From: Desulfofustis sp.
GTDB taxonomy: Bacteria > Desulfobacterota > Desulfobulbia > Desulfobulbales > Desulfocapsaceae
DNA: 8,618 nt
NCBI GenBank assembly: GCA_030604345.1
Contig: JAUVWB010000049.1
Location: 1-8,618, forward strand
Reading direction: 5' to 3'
The notes under the pieces were generated by a model. That model had not been told where the DNA came from and did no database searches. It saw only the letters and a list, made by a program, of their open reading frames with translations. How positions within the stretch are numbered: the stretch's first letter is position 1; every line of letters begins with the position of its first letter. Shown piece after piece: positions 1 to 6,015 of this stretch. Position numbers and translations under genes: made by a program.

Positions 1-56
1 AACCAAGCCAAGGTCTGTCTGCCGGTGAAGCGGTGGAGGTATATCGTTATCAATGA
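1..56 (+). CDS. MoeA-type molybdopterin molybdotransferase, C-terminal tail only
   Basis: This is the last 17 codons of a gene that begins before the window, read in the frame starting at base 3 and ending at the TGA at 54-56. The tail reads SQGLSAGEAVEVYRYQ. It matches, almost position for position, the end of the MoeA part of the next gene (residues 384-399, GSEGIGAGERVQVELL): both have the G-[IL]-x-A-G-E-x-V-x-V pattern that closes the MoeA C-terminal beta domain. The stop overlaps the next start as ATGA, which implies co-translation. I infer that a second, ordinary MoeA lies immediately upstream, giving two MoeA-type proteins in tandem. Only the tail is visible, so the identity rests on this one motif and the operon context. 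Confidence 0.6.
   Translation, partial: PSQGLSAGEAVEVYRYQ
35..39 (+). promoter_or_regulatory. Ribosome binding site of the MoeA fusion gene
   Basis: The sequence GGAGG lies 13 bases before the ATG at 53, inside the last codons of the preceding gene. The spacing is on the long side, so ribosomes may also re-initiate at the ATGA overlap. Confidence 0.55.
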
Positions 57-1978
57 ATCGACACACCATTTACGTTACCAATCAGCCGCTTGCGGAAGCC
101 CGCCAAGCCTGGCAAGAGGCCTTGGAAAAAATCGGTTTTTTCCGGCGCCGTCCCCAGGAGACCATCAGAGTTGAACAGGCTCTGGGACGGCTCACCGCCG
201 CGCCGGTCTTCGCCCTCCACTCCTCACCGTCCTACCCGGCCGCGGCCATGGACGGCATCGCCCTCTTCTTCGGGGATCTGTCAACGGCCAGCGAAAGCAA
301 CCCGGTTATCCTGGGTCCGGACCGTTTCCTTCGGGTCAATACCGGCAACGCCATTGCCGACCGCTTCAACGCCGTGGTGATGAACGAGGACATCCACTGG
401 CTGGAGGACGGCCGGGTCGAACTTACCAGCCCGGCTCCCCCCTGGCAGCATGTCCGGACCGTTGGCGAAGACATCGTCGCCACTGAATTGATCATTCCCG
501 AAGGGCAAGCAATCCGCCCCATCGACATCGGCGCCATGCTCGCTGCCGGCGTCGTCGAAGTGGCGGTCCGCCGCCCGCCTCGGGTGGTCATCATCCCCAC
601 CGGATCCGAGCTGATCGACCCGGGCCAACCGGCGCAACCGGGCCAGATTATCGAGTTCAATTCGCGGGTTCTCAGCGGTTATCTCACTGAATGGGGCGCC
701 CATGCCGAGGTTCATCCGCCGGTACCCGACGACCCTGAATTACTGCTCAAAGCCCTCCGGGCGGCAGTCGAGCGGGCCGACGTGGTGGTCACCAACGCCG
801 GGGCCTCGGCCGGCAGCAAGGATTTTTCCAACCACGTGATCGGCTCACTGGGCTCTGTCATCGTGCACGGCGTCGCCATCAAACCGGGCAAGCCGGTCAT
901 CCTGGCCACCGCCGGCCAAACGCCGGTCATCGGCCTGCCCGGGTACCCCATCTCGGCACTGCTGACCCTGCGGCTCTTCGTGCGTGATATGATCTACGGT
1001 TTTCTCGGGAGTCAAACGCCGGCACCTCGGCTCACCAAGGCCATCATGTCGCGGCCGATGCCCTCACCGATGGGGGTGGACGAATTTGTCCGCGTCACCC
1101 TCGGACGGGTCGGCGACAACCTCATTGCCACACCATCCGGCAAGGGAGCCGGCTCCGTCATGTCCATGGTCAGGGCCGACGGGCTGATCACCATCGGTGC
1201 CGGCAGCGAAGGTATCGGCGCCGGCGAGCGGGTCCAGGTGGAATTGCTGCGTCGCAGGAGTGAAGTGGACGCCACCCTGGTCATGATCGGCAGCCACGAC
1301 AATATCCTCGATCTGCTGGCCAACCATCTGCACCGCCTCCACCCGCCGATCCGCCTTTCTTCGGCCCATGTTGGTTCGATGGGCGGGATCATGGCCATCA
1401 AGCGGGGAGAGGCCCATCTGGCCGGTTCACACTTGCTGGATGAACAGACCGGAGAATACAATATCAGTTTTATCAAACGATTTCTGCCCAACCTCCCGCT
1501 GCGGTTGTTCAACCTCTGTTATCGCCAGCAAGGCCTGCTGGTGGCCAAAGGCAATCCGAAGCAGATCGGCAGCCTGGCCGATATCGCCGAGCGGGGCCTA
1601 CGCTTCATCAACCGGCAGAAAGGCGCCGGGACCCGCCTGTTGACCGATTCCATGCTGCGCGCCACCGGCCTTGACGTCGAGCGGTTAAACGGCTATAATC
1701 ATGAAGAATATACCCACATGAACATAGCCGCGGCGGTGGCCAGCGGCAGCGCCGATGCCGGCATGGGCATCAGGGCCGCAGCGGTGGCGCTCGACGTGGA
1801 CTTCGTGCCGTTGGTGGAGGAACGCTATGACCTCATCGTACCTGAGTCGTTTGTGCACGACCCGCGTGTCTGCGCAGCACTCGAACTGATCACCGCGGAT
1901 GCGGAGTTTCGCAATAAGATTATCGGCCTTGGAGGCTATAGCCTCCGGGATGCCGGAACTATCATGTACCAGCAATAA
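53..1978 (+). CDS. moeA: MoeA molybdopterin molybdotransferase fused to periplasmic-binding-protein-like domain
   Basis: This is a cytoplasmic cofactor-assembly protein of 641 residues; ordinary MoeA is about 400. Residues 1-400 carry the MoeA order of motifs: AMDG at 65-68, TGNAIAD at 97-103, GEDI at 138-141, the MPT-binding fold with PTGSEL at 182-187, NAGASAGSKDF at 248-258 (Asp257 aligns with the catalytic Asp of the usual SGGxSxGxxD motif), GLPGYP at 294-299, and the closing AGERVQVELL at 390-399. MoeA family members insert molybdate (or tungstate) into adenylylated molybdopterin. Residues from about 406 to 641 form a second domain resembling the PBP-like family found in archaeal and deltaproteobacterial MoeA fusions and in ModE-type regulators, with AGSHLLD (457-463), KGAGTR (523-528) and SGSADAGMGI (564-573). 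No signal peptide is seen, so this domain acts inside the cell; its ligand is unknown. GGAGG at 35-39 and the ATGA overlap with the preceding gene support the ATG at 53. The gene lies directly before the AOR gene, so it probably serves that enzyme. Confidence 0.93.
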   Translation: MNRHTIYVTNQPLAEARQAWQEALEKIGFFRRRPQETIRVEQALGRLTAAPVFALHSSPSYPAAAMDGIALFFGDLSTASESNPVILGPDRFLRVNTGNAIADRFNAVVMNEDIHWLEDGRVELTSPAPPWQHVRTVGEDIVATELIIPEGQAIRPIDIGAMLAAGVVEVAVRRPPRVVIIPTGSELIDPGQPAQPGQIIEFNSRVLSGYLTEWGAHAEVHPPVPDDPELLLKALRAAVERADVVVTNAGASAGSKDFSNHVIGSLGSVIVHGVAIKPGKPVILATAGQTPVIGLPGYPISALLTLRLFVRDMIYGFLGSQTPAPRLTKAIMSRPMPSPMGVDEFVRVTLGRVGDNLIATPSGKGAGSVMSMVRADGLITIGAGSEGIGAGERVQVELLRRRSEVDATLVMIGSHDNILDLLANHLHRLHPPIRLSSAHVGSMGGIMAIKRGEAHLAGSHLLDEQTGEYNISFIKRFLPNLPLRLFNLCYRQQGLLVAKGNPKQIGSLADIAERGLRFINRQKGAGTRLLTDSMLRATGLDVERLNGYNHEEYTHMNIAAAVASGSADAGMGIRAAAVALDVDFVPLVEERYDLIVPESFVHDPRVCAALELITADAEFRNKIIGLGGYSLRDAGTIMYQQ

Positions 1979-2002
1979 ACAACCGGCCCCAGCGCGACCC
2001 CT

Positions 2003-2021
2003 TCACCGGCCCTGCCGGTGA
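2003..2021 (+). promoter_or_regulatory. Hairpin in the leader of the AOR gene
   Basis: TCACCGGC at 2003-2010 is exactly complementary to GCCGGTGA at 2014-2021, giving an 8-bp stem with a 3-base CCT loop; a T-G pair can add a ninth step. It lies in the 76-base gap between the MoeA fusion and the AOR gene, about 20 bases before the AOR ribosome binding site. No T run follows, so it does not look like a standard intrinsic terminator. A role in transcript processing, stability or differential expression of the AOR gene is possible. No function is shown by the sequence alone. Confidence 0.5.
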
Positions 2022-2040
2022 GTGCGACGGCCAGAACAAC

Positions 2041-2046
2041 AAGGAG
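2041..2046 (+). promoter_or_regulatory. Ribosome binding site of the AOR gene
   Basis: AAGGAG lies 8 bases before the ATG at 2055 and decides the start of the AOR gene. The same frame is open from a GTG at 2022, but that start has no comparable site and would add eleven residues unlike the family N-terminus. Confidence 0.85.
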
Positions 2047-2054
2047 ATGCGACC

Positions 2055-3782
2055 ATGACTGACAGAATCTACCGGGTCAACATGACCACCCTGACCACCA
2101 GTGTCGAACCGGTCCCCCAACAGTGGGCCGGGCTCGGCGGACGCGGGTTGACCTCGACCATCGTTGCCGCCGAGGTGGATCCCACCTGCCACCCGCTGGG
2201 ACCGAACAACAAACTGGTTTTCGCACCCGGCCTGTTGTCCGGCACCGTTGCCGCCAATTCCGGGCGTCTCTCCGCCGGCGCCAAGAGCCCGCTGACCGGG
2301 ACCATCAAGGAGGCCAACGCCGGTGGCACCGCCGCCCAACTGTTCGCCCGCTGCGGGTGCAAGGCCCTGATCATCGAGGGGCTCCCCAAAGACGACAGCT
2401 GGTATAGCCTTGCCGTCACCCCGGAAGGAGTAACCATCAGTGAGGAAAAGGAACTGGTGGGTCAGGGCAACTATACCGTTGCCAAGACCCTGAGCAAACG
2501 CTTCGACGGCAAGCGCGGAGTCATCACCATCGGCCCGGCCGGAGAAATGAAACTGCGCGCAGCCAACATCTCGGTCATGGATCCCGACGGTAATCTTCGA
2601 TCCAACGGCCGCGGTGGACTGGGCGCGGTGATGGGCGCCAAGCGGGTAAAATTCATCTCCATCGACCCGCAGGGCGGCAAGGTGGAAATTGCCGAACCGG
2701 AGGCATTCAAGCAGGCCAATCGGACCTTTGCCAAGGCGCTGGTGAACAACCCCATCAGCCAGACCCTCGCCACCTACGGCACCAACGTGCTGGTCAATGT
2801 CATCAACGAGGCCGGGGCCCTGCCCACCCGGAACTTCACCTCCGGTCAATTTGCCGGACACAACGCCATTTCCGGCGAGACCATGCACGACCTCATCGAA
2901 CAGCGCGGCGGTGTGGTCAAGCATAACTGCCACGCCGGCTGTGTCATTCAATGCTCACAGATCTATAACGATATCAACAAAAACTACAAGACCTCCGGGT
3001 TTGAGTACGAATCGATCTGGGCCATGGGCGCCGACTGCTGCGTCGAAAATCTCGATGATATCGCCGAGGCCGACCATCTGATGGACGACATCGGCATCGA
3101 CACCATCGAGACCTCGGTGGCCATGGGCGTGGCCATGGAGGCCGGTGTTCTCTCGTTCGGCGACGGCCCCGGAGTCTGCCGCATTCTGCGGGAAGAGGTA
3201 GCCAAGGGAACACCGCTGGGGCGGATCATCGGCAACGGTGCCGGTTCGGTGGGCAGCGCCTTTGGCGTCACCCGGGTGCCGGTGGTCAAGAACCAGGCCA
3301 TACCGGCCTATGACCCCCGTACCGTCAAGGGCATGGCCATCACCTATGCGACCACGCCCATGGGAGCCGATCATACCGCCGGTTACGCCGTCGCCACCAA
3401 TATTCTCAACGTAGGCGGTTCCGTCGATCCGCTGTCCAAGGAAGGCCAGGTGGAGTTGTCCCGCAATCTGCAGATCGCCACGGCAGCCATCGACTCCACC
3501 GGCATGTGCCTGTTCATCGCCTTCGCGGCGCTGGACGACCCCAACTGCCTACCGGCACTGATCGACATGATCAACGCGCGATTCGGCATCGCCTTGACTG
3601 GTGATGACGTAACCAATCTCGGTAAATCCATCCTGAAAACGGAACGGGCCTTCAACCAGGCTGCCGGTTTCAACAATGCCGACGATCGGTTGCCCGAGTT
3701 TTTCTATACCGAACCGCTGCCGCCGCACAACCTGGTGGTCGACTTCAGCGGTGAGGAGATCGATTCATTCTGGAATTTTTGA
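2055..3782 (+). CDS. aor: Aldehyde:ferredoxin oxidoreductase family tungsten/molybdenum enzyme
   Basis: The product has 575 residues, slightly shorter than the roughly 600 typical of the family. These enzymes oxidise aldehydes (or reduce acids) at a W or Mo bis-pyranopterin site, with one [4Fe-4S] cluster passing electrons to ferredoxin; the exact substrate cannot be read from sequence. The N-terminus has the family GGRGL (28-32). Expected metal and pterin features are present: ExxH at Glu338-His341, the two pterin motifs DxxGxD (Asp344-Asp349) and DxxGxC (Asp480-Cys485), and DPR at 420-422 followed by ITYAT at 429-433. Cluster ligands would be Cys292, Cys296, Cys300 and Cys485. The first three are spaced C-x3-C-x3-C, whereas the Pyrococcus furiosus enzyme has C-x2-C-x3-C. 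No signal peptide or Tat motif is seen, so the protein should be cytoplasmic. No iron-sulfur or flavin partner subunit is adjacent. The stop overlaps the following MoaD-like start. The assignment to family is secure; physiological substrate and metal are open. Confidence 0.95.
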   Translation: MTDRIYRVNMTTLTTSVEPVPQQWAGLGGRGLTSTIVAAEVDPTCHPLGPNNKLVFAPGLLSGTVAANSGRLSAGAKSPLTGTIKEANAGGTAAQLFARCGCKALIIEGLPKDDSWYSLAVTPEGVTISEEKELVGQGNYTVAKTLSKRFDGKRGVITIGPAGEMKLRAANISVMDPDGNLRSNGRGGLGAVMGAKRVKFISIDPQGGKVEIAEPEAFKQANRTFAKALVNNPISQTLATYGTNVLVNVINEAGALPTRNFTSGQFAGHNAISGETMHDLIEQRGGVVKHNCHAGCVIQCSQIYNDINKNYKTSGFEYESIWAMGADCCVENLDDIAEADHLMDDIGIDTIETSVAMGVAMEAGVLSFGDGPGVCRILREEVAKGTPLGRIIGNGAGSVGSAFGVTRVPVVKNQAIPAYDPRTVKGMAITYATTPMGADHTAGYAVATNILNVGGSVDPLSKEGQVELSRNLQIATAAIDSTGMCLFIAFAALDDPNCLPALIDMINARFGIALTGDDVTNLGKSILKTERAFNQAAGFNNADDRLPEFFYTEPLPPHNLVVDFSGEEIDSFWNF

Positions 3783-4006
3783 TGAGATTGACCGTTAAAC
3801 TGTTCGCCACTTTTCGCGTCAACCGGTTCAGCAGCGCCGAGCAGGACTACCCGGAAGGGACGCCGGTCGGAGCCATTATCGATGCGATCGGCATCGACCG
3901 GCAGGAAGTGGGCATCACCATGCTCAACTCACGTCACTGCCGCATGGATACCGTCCCGCAACAAGGTGACGTGCTGGCCATCTTCCCGGTTATCGGCGGC
4001 GGTTAG
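3782..4006 (+). CDS. MoaD/ThiS-family sulfur carrier protein
   Basis: This 74-residue ubiquitin-like protein opens with the first beta strand typical of MoaD (MRLTVKLFATF) and ends FPVIGGG. The C-terminal Gly-Gly is the site that is adenylylated and turned into a thiocarboxylate, which donates sulfur to precursor Z to form the dithiolene of molybdopterin. The ATG at 3782 overlaps the TGA of the AOR gene (TGATG), so translation is probably coupled; a TTG one codon earlier is possible but less likely. Direct linkage to the oxidoreductase suggests that it is dedicated to that enzyme's cofactor, a pattern known for AOR loci. Its MoaE partner and activating enzyme are not in the window. A ThiS role is not excluded by sequence alone, but the context favours the pterin pathway. 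Confidence 0.88.
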   Translation: MRLTVKLFATFRVNRFSSAEQDYPEGTPVGAIIDAIGIDRQEVGITMLNSRHCRMDTVPQQGDVLAIFPVIGGG

Positions 4007-4020
4007 TCATTAGCGCCAGT

Positions 4021-4057
4021 GCGGGCCGGCGGTTCACATCACCGGCCCGCTTCTTTC
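4021..4057 (+). terminator. Probable rho-independent terminator after the AOR operon
   Basis: GCGGGCCGG at 4021-4029 is exactly complementary to CCGGCCCGC at 4042-4050, giving a 9-bp all-GC stem with a 12-base loop. It is followed by TTCTTTC. The structure begins 14 bases after the stop of the MoaD-like gene and ends before the acylphosphatase start, which suits termination of the upstream transcript. The T run is interrupted, so termination may be partial and the downstream genes may still receive read-through. Confidence 0.7.
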
Positions 4058-4073
4058 ACCCCCACCGCAACGC

Positions 4074-4352
4074 ATGGAACAAAAAGTCATCAAGGCCCGC
4101 GTTTCCGGAATCGTCCAAGGCGTTTGCTTCCGCGAATACACGCGGCGCACAGCCACCAAACTGGGCCTGCGCGGCTGGGTAAAAAACTGCAGCGACGGGA
4201 CCGTCGAAACGGTCTTTGGCGGAACGCCCGACCAGGTTCAGGAGATGATCGCTTGGCTGCACCGGGGCTCGCCCCATTCCCTGGTGGAGCAGGTCCACAT
4301 ACAACGCGTGGAGACCGAGCTTGATCCCCTGCCCTTTCGCATTGTTTTCTGA
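4074..4352 (+). CDS. acyP: Acylphosphatase
   Basis: This 92-residue cytoplasmic enzyme hydrolyses carboxyl-phosphate bonds such as those of acetyl phosphate and carbamoyl phosphate. The family signature GIVQGVCFREY at 12-22 supplies the catalytic Arg20 and the phosphate-binding loop. GWVKNCSDGTVE at 34-45 supplies the catalytic Asn38. The length is standard for the family (about 90-100). No good ribosome binding site is seen before the ATG at 4074, but no other in-frame start fits the family N-terminus. The gene follows a probable terminator and lies 9 bases before the ABC ATPase gene, so the two may share a transcript. I see no evident biochemical link between acylphosphatase and either neighbour. 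Confidence 0.94.
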   Translation: MEQKVIKARVSGIVQGVCFREYTRRTATKLGLRGWVKNCSDGTVETVFGGTPDQVQEMIAWLHRGSPHSLVEQVHIQRVETELDPLPFRIVF

Positions 4353-4361
4353 GCACCGGCC

Positions 4362-5984
4362 ATGCTGCGTGTCGATCAGCTGAACGCCTGGCTGCCTGAC
4401 CCGTCAGCCCCAGACGACCGTGCCCGTGATACCCGCCTGCTCCGTGATGTGTCTTTACAGATCGATGATGGAGAAACCGTGGCGCTGGTCGGCGAATCGG
4501 GCTCCGGGAAAACCGTCACCGCCCTGGCGATCCTGCGACTGCTGGAAAATACCAGCCCGATCCGAATCGAGGGTGGTGTCTCGTTTGCCGGCCAGCCGTT
4601 GCTTTCTCTGCCCATGGAGGCCATGCGAACCATTCGCGGCAACCGCATCGCCATGATCTTTCAGGAGCCGATGACCTCGCTCAATCCGGTCTTCCCCATC
4701 GGCAATCAGCTGCTCGAACCGCTGTTGCTGCACCGGCACATGACCAAGGCGGCGGCGCGGCAGGAAGCCATTGCTCTTTTGGAGCGGACCGGCATCGAAG
4801 AAGCGGAAGCGCGACTCGACGTGTATCCTCACCAATTATCCGGCGGCCAGCGGCAGCGGGTCATGATTGCCATGGCATTAGCCTGTCGGCCGGCCCTGCT
4901 GATCGCCGACGAACCGACCACGGCCCTCGACGTTTCGATCCAGGCCCAGATCCTGGCGTTGATCAGGGAACTGCAGCAGGAACTGGGCATGGCGATGCTG
5001 CTGATCACCCACGATCTGGCCATGGTGCGCAGCATCGCCCAGCGGATCGCCATCATGAAAGATGGGGCTATCGTTGAGACCGGCTCGCCGCAGCAGATCT
5101 TCGCCCATGCTGCGCACCCATACACCCGCCGCCTCATCGCCGCCATCCCCGCGGCCAAACCACTCTTGAAGGCCGATGCACCGATCCTCCTCGAGACCCG
5201 TGGGCTGAGCTGCACCTTTCGTCTCCCCGGCAACCGGGGTACGCTGTTTCGGCGCCGCTTTCGCACCGTCAAGGCGGTGGATCAGGTCGACCTGTCCATC
5301 AAAGCGGGGACAACCTGCGGGGTTATCGGCGAGTCAGGTTCGGGCAAGACCACTCTGGCCCTGGCACTGCTCAGACTCACCCCCAGCAGCGGCAGTATCC
5401 TTTTCAACGGAAAACAGCTGCAGGAGTTGTCGCTGCGACAGATGCGCCCGTTTCGCAGCGACCTGCAGATTGTCTTTCAGGACCCCTTTTCCTCCCTCTC
5501 CCCGCGTCTCAGCATCGGCCAAATCGTGGCCGAGGGGCTGCGTGTCCACCAACGGGGGCTAAGCCGCGACGAGCGGTTGCGGTTGGTCGAGCAAGCCCTG
5601 TATGATGTCGGCCTGCCGGCCGACATCATTCACCGCTACCCCCATGAATTCTCCGGCGGTCAGCGGCAGCGGGTGGCGATCTCCCGAGCCTTGGTGCTGC
5701 GGCCGAAACTGCTGGTGCTAGATGAGCCGACCTCCGCCCTGGATATGACCATCCAACGCCAGATCCTCGAACTGCTGAAGGACCTGCAGCAGAAATATGC
5801 CCTTACCTACCTGTTCATCTCGCACGACCTGAAGACCACCAGGGCCCTGGCCGACCATATCGTCGTCATGCGCAACGGGCGGGTGGTGGAGCAGGGCCCG
5901 GCCCAGGAGATCTTTGAACGGCCGCAACAAGAATACACGCGCGGCCTGCTGAGCGCCGCTCACTACGTCGCATCTCCCGCCTAA
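4362..5984 (+). CDS. yejF: Double-ATPase ABC transporter protein, YejF/oligopeptide type
   Basis: The product has 540 residues with two complete ATPase halves, like YejF (about 530), which energises the YejABEF peptide/microcin C importer at the inner face of the membrane. Half 1 has Walker A GESGSGKT (44-51), Q-loop Gln101, signature LSGGQ (159-163), Walker B LLIADEP (179-185) and switch His217. Half 2 has GESGSGKT (323-330), Gln373, FSGGQ (430-434), LLVLDEP (450-456) and His488. All catalytic residues are intact in both halves. After half 1, [12 protein letters not shown] (252-263) is the start of the C-terminal segment common in oligopeptide/dipeptide/nickel ATPases. The ATG at 4362 fits the family start, although the ribosome binding site is weak. 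No permease or solute-binding gene lies on either side in the window, so the transported substrate cannot be inferred from neighbours. A glutathione- or dipeptide-type role (GsiA, Dpp) is an alternative within the same family. Confidence 0.9.
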   Translation: MLRVDQLNAWLPDPSAPDDRARDTRLLRDVSLQIDDGETVALVGESGSGKTVTALAILRLLENTSPIRIEGGVSFAGQPLLSLPMEAMRTIRGNRIAMIFQEPMTSLNPVFPIGNQLLEPLLLHRHMTKAAARQEAIALLERTGIEEAEARLDVYPHQLSGGQRQRVMIAMALACRPALLIADEPTTALDVSIQAQILALIRELQQELGMAMLLITHDLAMVRSIAQRIAIMKDGAIVETGSPQQIFAHAAHPYTRRLIAAIPAAKPLLKADAPILLETRGLSCTFRLPGNRGTLFRRRFRTVKAVDQVDLSIKAGTTCGVIGESGSGKTTLALALLRLTPSSGSILFNGKQLQELSLRQMRPFRSDLQIVFQDPFSSLSPRLSIGQIVAEGLRVHQRGLSRDERLRLVEQALYDVGLPADIIHRYPHEFSGGQRQRVAISRALVLRPKLLVLDEPTSALDMTIQRQILELLKDLQQKYALTYLFISHDLKTTRALADHIVVMRNGRVVEQGPAQEIFERPQQEYTRGLLSAAHYVASPA

Positions 5985-6015
5985 CCAGTCGTTTGGAACG
6001 TGGACCTTCCTACGA

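Noticed and set aside
2022..2054. An earlier GTG start for the AOR gene.
   Set aside because: AAGGAG at 2041-2046 is correctly placed for the ATG at 2055, and the extra eleven residues do not resemble the family N-terminus. The GTG would also lie next to the leader hairpin.
1979..2054. A molybdenum-cofactor riboswitch in the AOR leader.
   Set aside because: The gap is only 76 bases and contains one simple hairpin; the multi-stem structure of the known moco RNA motif does not fit.
1962..2951. A 329-codon open frame on the minus strand opposite the AOR gene.
   Set aside because: The plus strand encodes an intact AOR with all metal and pterin motifs. The minus frame is glycine-rich, has no family motif and is a by-product of the GC-rich codon pattern.
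3779..3781. A TTG start for the MoaD-like gene.
   Set aside because: It adds a single residue before a normal ATG that forms the usual stop-start overlap with the AOR gene.
5985..6015. A bidirectional terminator between the converging genes.
   Set aside because: The 31-base gap shows no stable stem with a T run; only a short GGAA/TTCC pairing was seen.
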